Positions 41,640 through 51,016 of a stretch of DNA of 51,286 nucleotides are shown one piece after another. The notes under the pieces are model-generated. The model did no database searches and was not told the DNA's origin. It worked only from the letters and a program-made list of their open reading frames with translations. The first letter of the stretch is position 1, and each line of letters opens with the position of its first letter. Origin of the DNA: Desulfarculus sp. (GTDB lineage: Bacteria > Desulfobacterota > Desulfarculia > Desulfarculales > Desulfarculaceae); the NCBI GenBank assembly GCA_003605055.1, contig QZKP01000055.1, forward strand, positions 1 to 51,286, given 5' to 3'. Position numbers and translations under genes: made by a program.

Positions 41640-42371
41640 TTGTCAGCCAAGATCAACACGGGACTGTTTTCCTCCATTAAGACCAGCAAGGTCTCCGAGG
41701 AGGTGTACCGCCAATTGGTTTCCTTGATCGGCAGCGGCAAGCTCAAGCCCGGGGACCAACTGCCGCCGGAGCGCAGCCTGGCCTCGGAGCTGGGCGTGAG
41801 CCGCCAGTCGGTGCGCGAGGCCATCTACAAGGCCGAGGTGATGGGCTTTTTGCAGGTGCGCCAGGGCGAGGGCAGCTTCGTGCTCTCCAGCCTGGGGGAG
41901 CGTCTCAAGCCGCCTTTGGCGGTGCTGTTGGAGATGGAGTCCGAGGCGGTCTTCGACTTCCTGGCCATGCGCAAGCTCCTGGAGGGCTGGTGCGCCGAAC
42001 GGGCGGCGGTGATGGCCCAGGAGGAGGACCTGGCCGAGATCAAGGATGTCCTGGACCGCATGAAGCGCACCGAGCTGACCGATCCGGAGTGGGAGCCTCT
42101 GGACGTGGAGTTCCACATGTCGGTGGCCGCGGCCAGCCACAACGTGGTGGCGGTGCACATCATGGAGGCGCTCAAGCACAATTTCGACGTATTCTTCAAC
42201 TTCCGCCAGCGCATCAAGGAGGTGCCCGACAGCAGCGAGCTGATCTGGCAGCACCACTACGATGTGTACCGGGCCGTCGCCGACCGCAACCCCAGCCTGG
42301 CCCGGCAGAAGCTGGAGGATCACCTGAACTATATCGAGGACGGCATCCGGACCAACCTGGATCGCATCTGA
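41640..42371 (+). CDS. GntR-family regulator (FCD/FadR-type) within the ABC operon
   Basis: This 243-residue regulator has a winged HTH (VYRQLVSLIGSGKLKPGDQL, then ASELGVSRQSVREAIYKAEV and MGFLQVRQGEGSFV) and an FCD domain with Asp/His metal-ligand positions: LDVEFHMSVAAASHN and IWQHHYDVYRAV. It starts at TTG 41640, just after AAGGAAA. Its place inside the transporter and dehydrogenase gene set suggests it controls that set in response to the transported or derived acid. This is inferred from position. Confidence 0.9.
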   Translation: MSAKINTGLFSSIKTSKVSEEVYRQLVSLIGSGKLKPGDQLPPERSLASELGVSRQSVREAIYKAEVMGFLQVRQGEGSFVLSSLGERLKPPLAVLLEMESEAVFDFLAMRKLLEGWCAERAAVMAQEEDLAEIKDVLDRMKRTELTDPEWEPLDVEFHMSVAAASHNVVAVHIMEALKHNFDVFFNFRQRIKEVPDSSELIWQHHYDVYRAVADRNPSLARQKLEDHLNYIEDGIRTNLDRI

Positions 42372-42402
42372 GGATCAACAATCGCACAGGGAGGCGGTCG
42401 CG

Positions 42403-43155
42403 ATGAGGCTGCAAGGCAAGGCGGCTCTGATCACCGGCGGGGGCAGGGGCATCGGCTGGGCCATTGCCCAGGCCTTTGGCGCCCAGGGCGCCCAGGTGGG
42501 GATCATGGAGCTGCAAGGGGATAATTTCGCCCAACTGCGGGATGAAGCCCGGGCGCGGGGCTTTGAGCTGATCACCTTGCAGGGCGACGTCACCAAGAAA
42601 GAGCAGATAGAAAAGGCGGTGGCCGATCTGGTGGCCGCCTTCGGCAAGATAGACATCCTGGTCAACAACGCGGGCATCGTCATCTCGCGGCCCTTTTTGG
42701 AAAAGACCGCCCAGGAATGGATGAAAACCCTGGAGGTGAACCTGGTGGGGCCCTTCCTCTGCTGCCAAGTGGCCGCACCTTATATGCTCAAGCAGAAGTA
42801 TGGCAAGATCGTCAACATCTCCTCCATCCGCGGCTTCGACCACTGCGGCCGCGAGGGCGTGATGGACTACTGCGCCTCCAAGGGGGCCATCATCAACTTC
42901 ACCAAGACCCTGGCCAAGGAGCTGGCCCCGCACATCAACGTGAACTCGGTGGCGCCGGGCCACACCAACACCACCATGGTGCAGGGCCTGCCCGAAGAGG
43001 TACGGCGCAACATGATCGAGGGCTCCTATCTCAAGCGCCTGGCCGAGCCCGAGGACATCGCCCAGGCGGTGCTGTTTATGTCCTCGGACGAGGCCAAGTT
43101 CATCACCGGCCAGGTCCTGCTGGTGGACGGCGGGTTCCATCTCAAGCGCAACTGA
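42403..43155 (+). CDS. Short-chain dehydrogenase/reductase (SDR)
   Basis: This 250-residue enzyme has the cofactor motif [15 protein letters not shown] (TGxxxGxG), the strand motif [10 protein letters not shown] (NNAG) and the active site [11 protein letters not shown] (YxxxK) with Ser upstream in [10 protein letters not shown]-terminal segments are [14 protein letters not shown] and [14 protein letters not shown], typical of classical SDRs oxidising hydroxy groups of sugars, polyols or acyl chains. The ATG has GGGAGG upstream. It sits between the GntR gene and the ATPase gene of the importer, so it probably oxidises the imported substrate. The exact substrate is unknown. Confidence 0.93.
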   Translation: MRLQGKAALITGGGRGIGWAIAQAFGAQGAQVGIMELQGDNFAQLRDEARARGFELITLQGDVTKKEQIEKAVADLVAAFGKIDILVNNAGIVISRPFLEKTAQEWMKTLEVNLVGPFLCCQVAAPYMLKQKYGKIVNISSIRGFDHCGREGVMDYCASKGAIINFTKTLAKELAPHINVNSVAPGHTNTTMVQGLPEEVRRNMIEGSYLKRLAEPEDIAQAVLFMSSDEAKFITGQVLLVDGGFHLKRN

Positions 43156-43241
43156 GCCGGACGGCCGCCGGATACCTCCTCCCGCCCGGCCGGGCGCGGG
43201 GCGGCCCCGGCCGGCCGCAGAGAGTCAAGAGAGGCTCCATC

Positions 43242-44375
<1,134 letters not shown>

Positions 44376-44394
44376 AGAACCTCCCGCCGCGCCC

Positions 44395-45465
44395 TTAGGC
44401 GAAGCGCAGGCGCAACCCCAGGCGGACGGCCAGGGCCTCCAGGTCCTGGGCCGTGGCCTCGGCCAGGGGCACGCCCTGGACCAGGCAGCGCTCCTCGGTG
44501 CGGGCCTCTATCTCCCCAGGCAGGAAGATCTCGGCCACGCCCTCGGCCGTCCCGCTGTCCTTGACGGTTTCGATGTACTGGTCCATGGCTTGCTTGAACT
44601 CGGCCCGGCCCACGAAGCAATCCGGGTCCAGGGCCAGGAAGGAGTGGCAGGTGCCCTGGATGCCGCTGTCGTCCTTCTCGTATAGGCTCTTGATGCTCTG
44701 GGTCCACTTGCCCCCGCCCAGCACGGCGCTCAGAATCTCGTGGGCCAGGGCCAGGCCGTAGCCCTTGTGCCTGCCCACCGGCGCCAGGGAGCCGCCGCCC
44801 TCGTAGCCGGCAAAGGGGTCGCTGGTGGGGTGGCCGTCCTTGTCCACCGCCCAGCCCAGGGGGATGGACTCGCCCTTCTTGCGAGCCAGGATCAGCCGGC
44901 CCGAGGCCACCACCGTGCAGGAGAAGTCCACCACCACCGGCAGGCGCTGGTCCGCCGGGAAGGCATAGGACAGGGGGTTGTTGCCCATGATGCGGCTCTT
45001 GCCGCCAAAGGGGGCCATCATAGGCGCGGAGTTGGAGCAGACGTAGCCGATCAGGTCCTCTTCCAGGGCCATCATGGGGAACAGGCCGGTGACCCCGAAG
45101 TGGCCGCTGTCCTTGACCGTGACCCAGCCGATGCCGTGGGTCTGAGCCAGCTCCATGGCCAGGCGCATGGCCCGCTGGCTGACCACATGGCCCATGGAGC
45201 CGTGGGCCTGCAGAAAGGCGGTGGCCCCCTTCTGGCGCAGGGTGGTGAGCTGGCACTTCTTGCGCACGTAGTCCTTTTCCAGGCGCTCGATGTAGATGGG
45301 CAGGCGCATCACCCCGTGGCTGGCCACCCCCCGCAGGTCGGCCCGGGCCAACAGCTCGGCCACGATGGCCGCCTCGCCGGCGAGCACGCCCGCGGCCTCG
45401 TAGGCCCGCCGGCAGAAGTCCTTGAGGTCCTCGAACCTGATCAGACGCGTCTGGGCGCTGGCCAT
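44395..45465 (-). CDS. Malate/L-lactate dehydrogenase-family protein (Ldh_2 type)
   Basis: This 356-residue protein belongs to the Ldh_2 (MDH/LDH/YlbC/ComC) family, which reduces 2-oxoacids with NAD(P)H but has a fold different from classical lactate dehydrogenase. Visible are SHGVMRLPIYIERLE near residue 50, with the substrate-binding Arg, GSMGHVVSQRAMRLAMELA, VTVKDSGHFGVTGLFPMMAL and IMGNNPLSYAFPA. The ATG at 45465 has GAGGAGCG upstream. It is convergent with the ABC operon; substrates in the family range from malate and lactate to ureidoglycolate and sugar acids. It is not linked to a specific pathway here. Confidence 0.9.
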   Translation of the reverse strand: MASAQTRLIRFEDLKDFCRRAYEAAGVLAGEAAIVAELLARADLRGVASHGVMRLPIYIERLEKDYVRKKCQLTTLRQKGATAFLQAHGSMGHVVSQRAMRLAMELAQTHGIGWVTVKDSGHFGVTGLFPMMALEEDLIGYVCSNSAPMMAPFGGKSRIMGNNPLSYAFPADQRLPVVVDFSCTVVASGRLILARKKGESIPLGWAVDKDGHPTSDPFAGYEGGGSLAPVGRHKGYGLALAHEILSAVLGGGKWTQSIKSLYEKDDSGIQGTCHSFLALDPDCFVGRAEFKQAMDQYIETVKDSGTAEGVAEIFLPGEIEARTEERCLVQGVPLAEATAQDLEALAVRLGLRLRFA

Positions 45466-45585
45466 GTCGCTCCTCATTGTCGGTGAGAGTTGGCGGAGCC
45501 GCCAATATGGTAGCACAAAAGAGGCCGGCCACCAGGCGACCGCCCGGCGGCCGGTTTCAATTCGGCAACGGGAGCGGCCGTGGCC

Positions 45586-46263
45586 TCAGCGGCCGCGGCC
45601 CACGGGCATCACCAGCAGGGGCGCGTGTCCGCTGGGCAGGCGCAGGGCATGGGCCAGCGCCTGGTCCCGGAAGGCCCCGATGATGCCGGCCTTGAGCCCC
45701 AGGGCCTCGGCCTGCAAAAAGATGTTCTGAGCCACGCAGCCGGCCTCGATGTGCGTGTAGCGCACCCCGCGCTCGCCGTAGCGCTGCGTGCAGCGGGCGT
45801 ACTCGGCGGTGATGACCAGCATCACCGGCGCCTGGGCGGCCCACATCTGGCCCAGGGAGGCCTGGGCCGCGGCCTGGCGCCGGTCACCGGCCATAAGCGG
45901 CAGGAGCGCCTGGCCCTGGGGCCGGAAGCGGTACACCCCGGCGGCCAGCCCCGGGACGGAGCCCACCACCGCGTACACGTCCAGGGGGTACAAGGCGCCG
46001 GCCGAAGGCGCGGTCTTCAGGGCCCGTGACCCCTTGTGGCCGGTCACGCCGTAGGCGGCCCACAGGAGCTGAGAAATCTGGGCCAGGCTGAGGGGGTCGT
46101 CCTGGAAGCTGCGCCAGGTGCGGCGCTGGGCCAGGGTCTGCTCCAGGCTCAGCGCGCCCTTGGTCTGCGGCGCGGGCAGCCTGACCTCCTGGGCCGCGGC
46201 CGGCAGGGCCAGGACAAGACACAGGGCCACGCCCAACCCCAGCGGACACCTTGCGCTAGACAT
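45586..46263 (-). CDS. SagB/ThcOx-type nitroreductase-family protein with signal peptide
   Basis: This 225-residue protein has a signal peptide (residues 1-25, ending LPAAAQ) and then a nitroreductase fold: LAQRRTWRSFQDDPLSL, LSQLLWAAYGVTG near residue 65, APSAGALYPLDVYAVV and a C-terminal AGCVAQNIFLQAEALGLKAG, characteristic of the SagB/ThcOx FMN-dependent branch. Members oxidise azolines or act as broad oxidoreductases. Export of a flavoprotein is unusual and suggests a periplasmic role. The ATG has GAGGAGGG upstream and follows the TPR gene by 32 bp in the same direction. Substrate unknown. Confidence 0.83.
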   Translation of the reverse strand: MSSARCPLGLGVALCLVLALPAAAQEVRLPAPQTKGALSLEQTLAQRRTWRSFQDDPLSLAQISQLLWAAYGVTGHKGSRALKTAPSAGALYPLDVYAVVGSVPGLAAGVYRFRPQGQALLPLMAGDRRQAAAQASLGQMWAAQAPVMLVITAEYARCTQRYGERGVRYTHIEAGCVAQNIFLQAEALGLKAGIIGAFRDQALAHALRLPSGHAPLLVMPVGRGR

Positions 46264-46295
46264 GGCCCTCCTCTTCTCCGCTGGCCGCCGGCGCC

Positions 46296-46763
46296 TCAGC
46301 GGCGCGGGCCCAGTTTATCCTCCAGCTCCTTGACCCGCTCCTGGTAAGTTTTGTCGCCAGGCGACAACTGGAGCGCCTTCTTGGCGTCGGCCAGGGCCGC
46401 CTTGAGCTGGTCCTGGCTCTCCAGGGCGTAGCTGCGGTTGTAGTAGGCCTCGTGGTAGGCCGGGTCCAGTTGGATGGCCTGGTTGTAGTCGGCAAGGGCC
46501 TTCTCGGGCTGCTTCTGGTCGTCCCAGGCGCTGCCGCGGTTGTTGTAGGCTACGGCCAGGTTGGCCTTGGATATGCCCGGCGTGTTGATGGCCTTGCTGA
46601 AATGGCGTACGGCAGCCTCCAGTTTCCCGGCCTGGGCCGCCTTGTTGCCCAGCATTATCTCCGTGCGGGCGTCGGCCAGAGCGGTGTCCGCTGCCGCCAG
46701 ATATATCCCGCAGAAAAGCGCCACGGCCAAACCGGCCCCGACCACCTTTGCTATGGCTTGCAT
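46296..46763 (-). CDS. TPR-repeat protein, exported
   Basis: This 155-residue protein has an N-terminal signal or anchor helix (ending ADTALADA) and three tetratricopeptide-type repeats: MLGNKAAQAGKLEAAVRHFS, AVAYNNRGSAWDDQKQPEKA and YNRSYALESQDQLKAALADA, ending with a coiled stretch KTYQERVKELEDKLG. TPRs mediate protein contacts. The ATG at 46763 has GGAGCAG upstream and gives a proper signal; the open frame begins at 46799. It lies upstream of the exported nitroreductase gene and may be co-transcribed with it. Function unknown. Confidence 0.85.
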   Translation of the reverse strand: MQAIAKVVGAGLAVALFCGIYLAAADTALADARTEIMLGNKAAQAGKLEAAVRHFSKAINTPGISKANLAVAYNNRGSAWDDQKQPEKALADYNQAIQLDPAYHEAYYNRSYALESQDQLKAALADAKKALQLSPGDKTYQERVKELEDKLGPRR

Positions 46764-47028
46764 GAGCTGCTCCACTTCTCTGAGACGTGGTTGTTGCATC
46801 TAGGTTTAATTTTCCCCTGAAAGGCCACTTTGCCGCCACCGCATCCTGCCCAGCCAGTCGCGGCCCCCTAAGCATGACAGAGAGATATTGGCTAGTCCAT
46901 CATTCCGTCCGTGCCGGCGACCGGGGAGCGGGCAAAAAATTGCGCTCTGATCTGCGCGGCGTCGCCGGGGAACGCCCTTTGGTCGCAGGCCCGCGCACCG
47001 GCGTCTCTCCTCAAGTCCGGGCACCGGC

Positions 47029-48309
47029 TCAGCGGCGCAGAAAGAGCTTGGGCAGGAGCAGGGATATGTCCGGGATGAAGGTCACCAGGAACACGCAGGC
47101 CAACAGCAGCAGCAAGAAGGGCGCCGTGGCCCGGGCCACGGTGGTCAGGGGCTGGTCGGTCATCCCCATGGCCACGAAGAGGTTGAGGCCGAAAGGCGGG
47201 GTGAGGAAGCCGAACTCTATCACCAGCACCATGATGATGCCGTAGTGCACGTAGTCTATGCCGTAGCGGGTCAGGGTTTCGGCGAACAGGGGGGAAAGAA
47301 TGATCATGGCCGAGACGTCGTCCATGACCGTGCCCATGAGCAGAAACAACGCCGCCACCATCAGCAGGAACAGCCACCAGGAGTCCACCATGCCGATGAC
47401 GTAGTCCGCCACCTTGACCGGCAGCTCCTCGGCGGTCAGGAGCCAGACAAAGGTCATGGCGCAGGCCAGGATGAACAGCAGGCAAGCCGAGAGCACCGCG
47501 GAATCCCTGGCCACCTTGAACAGCTTTTTCAGGGTCAGTTCGCGGTAGACCAACAGCTCCACCACCAGGGCGTAAACCACGCTCACCGCCGCCGCCTCGG
47601 TGGGCGTGAACAGCCCGGTATAGATGCCCCCCAGCACGATGACCGGCAGAAAAAGCCCCCACACGCCCTCGCGCAGGATGCGCCAGACCTCCTCGCGGGT
47701 GTAGCTGCGGGTGGTGCGCCAGCCGTGCCTGCGGGCCACCAGATAGGTGTAGCCCAGCAAGGCCCCGCCGATGAGCAGGCCCGGCAGGATGCCGGCCATG
47801 AACAGCTCGGCCACGCTGACGTTCATCACCAGGCAATAGAGGATCATGGGTATGGAGGGCGGGATGACGATGCCCAGCGATCCGGCCGAGGTGATCAGGC
47901 CGGTGGTGAAGGCCTTGCTGTAGCCGGACTTGAGCAGGGCCGGAAACATGATGGAGCCGATGGCCACCACCGTGGCCGGCGAGGAGCCGGACAAAGCGGC
48001 GAAAAACATGCAGGCCACCACCGTGGCCATGGCCGCGCCGCCCCGGAACCGGCCCACCAGCAGGTTCATCACCTGGATCAGGCGCCGGGCGATGGCGCCC
48101 TCGGTCATGATGCCCCCGGCCAGGATGAAAAAGGGGATGGCCAAGAGCACTGAATTGTCCAGGGCGTTGAACAACTGCTGAGGCAGTATGGTCAGCGGGG
48201 TGTGGGTGAAAAGCAGCAGCACCACGGCCGTGGTCACGGCCAGCAGCACGCTTATGGGCATGCCCAGCAGGAGCAGGGCGGCGAAGCATATGATCAGGGT
48301 GAGGATCAT
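47029..48309 (-). CDS. dctM: TRAP transporter large permease (DctM)
   Basis: This 426-residue protein has about twelve helices and the DctM signature (LLLGMPISVLLAVTTAVVLL, then LAIPFFILAGGIM, FFAALSGSSPATVVAIGSIM and ITSAGSLGIVIPPSIPMILY). It is the sodium- or proton-coupled importer for C4-dicarboxylates, sialic acid or related acids. Its ATG overlaps the small-permease stop by 4 bases (ATGA). Downstream, about 260 bp to the TPR gene hold no gene I can support. The substrate depends on the binding protein and is not known. Confidence 0.95.
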   Translation of the reverse strand: MILTLIICFAALLLLGMPISVLLAVTTAVVLLLFTHTPLTILPQQLFNALDNSVLLAIPFFILAGGIMTEGAIARRLIQVMNLLVGRFRGGAAMATVVACMFFAALSGSSPATVVAIGSIMFPALLKSGYSKAFTTGLITSAGSLGIVIPPSIPMILYCLVMNVSVAELFMAGILPGLLIGGALLGYTYLVARRHGWRTTRSYTREEVWRILREGVWGLFLPVIVLGGIYTGLFTPTEAAAVSVVYALVVELLVYRELTLKKLFKVARDSAVLSACLLFILACAMTFVWLLTAEELPVKVADYVIGMVDSWWLFLLMVAALFLLMGTVMDDVSAMIILSPLFAETLTRYGIDYVHYGIIMVLVIEFGFLTPPFGLNLFVAMGMTDQPLTTVARATAPFLLLLLACVFLVTFIPDISLLLPKLFLRR

Positions 48310-48818
48310 TCCCTGCCGCCCCCCGGCGGCGGCAGGGGCAGGTTGGCCTGGTAGGCGGCGGCGTGCCGCCAGGCCTGGATCAAAAAACGGATGACCAGGA
48401 TGGCTGAGAATACGGCGATGGGCAGGTAGGCCCAGAACATGGGCAGGCCCATGGCCGCGGAGGTGGTCCCGAACTTCTTCAGGCGCAGGGCGTGCTGCCA
48501 GCCGTACCAGGCCACCATGGAAAAAAAGACCGCGCTGATCAGGCACCCGGCGATGCGCATCAGGTGCCCGTTGCGCAGGCTGACCCGGGTGACCAGGTAG
48601 TCCATGGAAAAGTGCAGGCCGTACTTCACGCCCAGGCTGGCGCCCAGGAAGGTGAGAAACACGCAGAAGTAGCGGCTGAACTCCTCGAACCAGGTGAAGC
48701 TGTGGTTGAACAGGTAGCGGGTGACCACCTCGCCGAAGGCCATCAGGGCCAAGGCCAAAAGGCCCAGGGCCAGGACCCCTTCCTCGATGTGGTTGATGAT
48801 TTTCATGAGGTTTTTCAT
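48306..48818 (-). CDS. dctQ: TRAP transporter small permease (DctQ)
   Basis: This 170-residue protein has four helices in the DctQ pattern: a short cytoplasmic start, helix 1 (VLALGLLALALMAFGEVVTR), LFNHSFTWFEEFSRYFCVFL with the family's WxEE motif, GLHFSMDYLV and a C-terminal helix. DctQ pairs with DctM. The start ATG at 48818 lacks a strong ribosome site; an ATG at 48806 is an alternative. A GC-rich hairpin (48842-48864) separates it from the binding-protein gene. Confidence 0.9.
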   Translation of the reverse strand: MKNLMKIINHIEEGVLALGLLALALMAFGEVVTRYLFNHSFTWFEEFSRYFCVFLTFLGASLGVKYGLHFSMDYLVTRVSLRNGHLMRIAGCLISAVFFSMVAWYGWQHALRLKKFGTTSAAMGLPMFWAYLPIAVFSAILVIRFLIQAWRHAAAYQANLPLPPPGGGRE

Positions 48819-48837
48819 GGATGCCGGCTCGCGGGAA

Positions 48838-48864
48838 AAGCGGGGCCCCCCTTATGGGGGCCCC
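48838..48864 (-). terminator. Intercistronic hairpin between the TRAP binding-protein and permease genes
   Basis: A perfect 9-bp stem GGGGCCCCC/GGGGGCCCC (48842-48850 with 48856-48864) with loop CTTAT, read leftward, is followed by GCTTTTCCC. It lies 12 bp after the binding-protein stop and may limit permease expression relative to the binding protein. Confidence 0.6.
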
Positions 48865-48875
48865 TTCCTCGGTGG

Positions 48876-49898
48876 TTACTTGCTGTGTTTTTTGACGGTG
48901 TCCATGAAGTAGGTGAACAGGTCCGCGCCCACGACCTTCTTGTATTTGTCCCACACCGGCCGCATGGCCTTGGCAAAGGCCTGACGCTCTGCGGCGCTGA
49001 GCTTGGTCACGGTCACGCCGTTCTTCTTGCAGTACTCCTCCACGGACAGCCCGATCTTGGGCAGCTTCTTGTGCAGATCGGCGTTGATCTTGCGGTTGGT
49101 GTCAATGGCCACCTTGGCCGCCTGGCGGAATATCTTCTGCTGGGCCGGGCTCAGGCGGGCCCAGAAGCCTGGATTGACGATGATGATGCACTCGGTGAGG
49201 ATGTGGTCGGTGTCGGTGACGTACTTGGCCACCTCGGTGGCCTTGATGAGGATGGAGGTCAGCAGAGGGTTCTCTTGGGCGTCAATCACCCCTTGCTGCA
49301 GGGCGTTGTAAAGCTCGGGGAAGGGAATGCCCACCGGCGAGGCGCCCAACTGGCGGAAAGTGTCCATGTATATGGGGCTATTCATCACCCGGATCTTGAT
49401 GCCCGCCAGGTCCCCGGGTTTCTTGATGGGGCCCTTTTTGGAGTTGATGTCGCGGAACTCATTCTCGGTCCAGCCGATGCCGATGAATCCCTTGGCCGGC
49501 AGGTAGCCGAAGAGCTTCTTTTGGAACGCGGCGTCATCCAGCGTCTTATAGGCGGTCTTGCGGTTCGGGAAGACAAAGGGCAGGTCAACCACCGCCACCT
49601 GGGGCACGAAGTTGGACAGCACGGCGGTGGTTATGCTTGCCATCTCCAAGGTGCCAGCCTGCACCTGCTCGGCCATGGAGCGCTCCGAGCCCAGTTGGCC
49701 GAAGGGGAAGGTCTTGATCTGCACCTGGCCGCCGGTCTTTTCCTTCACGTAGGCGGCGAAGGCATCCGCGCCCTTGCTCTGGCCGTGGAACGGCGGGGCC
49801 ACGTGGCCGAACTTGATGTTCATCTTGGCCAGGGCCGCACCGCTCAGGCCGGCCAGGACCAAACAGGCCACGGCGATAATCACCAACAGCTTACGCAT
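48876..49898 (-). CDS. dctP: TRAP transporter substrate-binding protein (DctP)
   Basis: This 340-residue periplasmic binding protein has a signal peptide (residues 1-24, ending SGAALA) and the DctP signature: IKFGHVAPPFHGQSKGADAF, KTFPFGQLGSERSMAEQVQA, the segment GIKIRVMNSPIYMDTFRQLG with the conserved Arg that binds the substrate carboxylate, and PFPELYNALQQGVIDAQENP. Family ligands are organic acids. The ATG has GGGAGG upstream. It is the first gene of the operon dctP-dctQ-dctM. The region upstream of the start (about 210 bp to the IS element) may hold its promoter; no clear boxes were seen. Confidence 0.95.
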   Translation of the reverse strand: MRKLLVIIAVACLVLAGLSGAALAKMNIKFGHVAPPFHGQSKGADAFAAYVKEKTGGQVQIKTFPFGQLGSERSMAEQVQAGTLEMASITTAVLSNFVPQVAVVDLPFVFPNRKTAYKTLDDAAFQKKLFGYLPAKGFIGIGWTENEFRDINSKKGPIKKPGDLAGIKIRVMNSPIYMDTFRQLGASPVGIPFPELYNALQQGVIDAQENPLLTSILIKATEVAKYVTDTDHILTECIIIVNPGFWARLSPAQQKIFRQAAKVAIDTNRKINADLHKKLPKIGLSVEEYCKKNGVTVTKLSAAERQAFAKAMRPVWDKYKKVVGADLFTYFMDTVKKHSK

Positions 49899-50111
49899 GA
49901 CAGTCCTCCCTTGCGGATGTTTGGAAAACTGACCTCACACCGGAACCCGGCCCCGGCCTGGGTTGAAATCTTCTGGCCATAGCAGCCATCCGGTTCAGGC
50001 GCTCCGAACCAAACTTGCCTTTGCAGCTTTTAATAAGGGCATTATCAGTGGGGAGGCCGGGTCTTGTAAAGCCCACTTTAGCCCGCTGCCAAGACCCTGT
50101 TCATCCAGGAC

Positions 50112-50127
50112 TATTAAGACATTATCC
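50112..50127 (+). repeat. Left terminal inverted repeat of the IS5-family element (imperfect)
   Basis: Sixteen bases ending TTATCC match the complement of 51001-51016 at 12 positions, the innermost six perfectly. The left end lies 57 bp before the transposase start. Boundary is approximate. Confidence 0.45.
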
Positions 50128-50183
50128 GCAATTAAATTGACTTTCAGGCCGCACTTTCCTAGAGTGAGTTCGGGAGGTGCGCC

Positions 50184-51000
50184 ATGGCCAAAGTCCGCTC
50201 GTGGGAAGTTTCTGATGAGTTTTGGTTGCGGGTTGAGCCACTTATCCCCAAGCGCCAGCGGAGCGAGGATGGTGTTTACAAGCGTAGGCCCGGCGGGGGG
50301 CGCAAGCCGATGGCCCCCCGCAAGGTCTTCGAGGGCATAGTGTTCGTTCTTCGCACCGGCTGCCAGTGGAAGGCTTTGCCCAAGGAACGATTTGGCAGTG
50401 CCAGTTCGGTCCACAAGTACTTCCGTCAATGGCTCAAGGAGGGCTTCTTCTTGAGTCTTTGGCGGGCAGGCCTGTGCGAGTACGATGAAATGGAGGGCAT
50501 TGCCTGGAAATGGCAGAGCGTTGATGGTTCGATGGTCAAGGCGCCTTTGGCGCGTCAGACCGTCGGACCCAACCCCACTGACCGGGGGAAAAAACGGAAG
50601 CAAGCGGCATCTGCTGGTGGACGGCCTTGGCGTCCCGCTGTCCCTGATCGTAACAGGCGCAAACAGACATGATGTATCACAGGTGGCCGCTGTTCTTGAT
50701 GCCGTGGTCCTTGTTCAGCCAAAACAAGACACGCCATATCTCTACGCCGACAAAGGCTACGACGGTCAGCCGGCTCAGGAGGAAATCCTTTCGCGCGGGT
50801 ACGCCCCTGGAGTCAGCCGGAAGAAGCGGCGACGTGGCCGCCCCTGGAAGAACCGGCGCTGGGTGGTTGAGGTTACCCACTCCTGGTTCAACAGGTTCAG
50901 GAAGCTCCTGGTCAGGTATGAAAAGTTCACGGATAGCTATGAGGCACTACTACACTTGGCGGCGGCCATCATCTGCTGGAGAAAGGTAGCTCCTATTTAA
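50184..51000 (+). CDS. IS5-family transposase, two frames joined at an A6 run
   Basis: The first frame (50184-50672) has the DNA-binding start (SWEVSDEFWLRVEPLIPKRQ) and the first catalytic Asp in WQSVDGSMVKAPL. The second frame (open from 50485 to 51000) holds KRHLLVDGLGVPLSLIVTGA, the second Asp in YLYADKGYDGQ and the Glu region VVEVTHSWFNRFRKL, followed by a Y-R-E-K-type helix. The frames meet near GGGGGAAAAAAC (50584-50595): dropping one A, or a +1 slip, fuses them into a full transposase of about 270 residues. This is either programmed frameshifting, known in parts of the IS5 family, or a single-base inactivation. No other damage is seen. Confidence 0.85.
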
Positions 51001-51016
51001 GGATAAGTTCTAAAAA
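51001..51016 (-). repeat. Right terminal inverted repeat of the IS5-family element (imperfect)
   Basis: Starts directly after the transposase stop with GGATAAGTTC. Its complement matches the left end at 12 of 16 positions. Boundary is approximate. Confidence 0.45.

Larger units (their letters stand above)
50112..51016 (+). mobile_element. IS5-family insertion sequence
   Basis: The element spans about 905 bp, holding one transposase gene (50184-51000) split at an A6 run. Imperfect inverted ends of 16 bp match at 12 positions: left TATTAAGACATTATCC (50112-50127) and the complement of the right end TTTTTAGAACTTATCC (51001-51016). IS5-group elements of this length and layout often use frameshifting to make transposase. 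The exact boundary and any target duplication are not certain, so the ends are estimates. Nothing suggests it interrupts a gene. Confidence 0.65.

Noticed and set aside
46806-47024. 72-codon leftward frame after dctM
   Set aside because: Arg/Gly-rich, no ribosome site and no family resemblance; probably chance.
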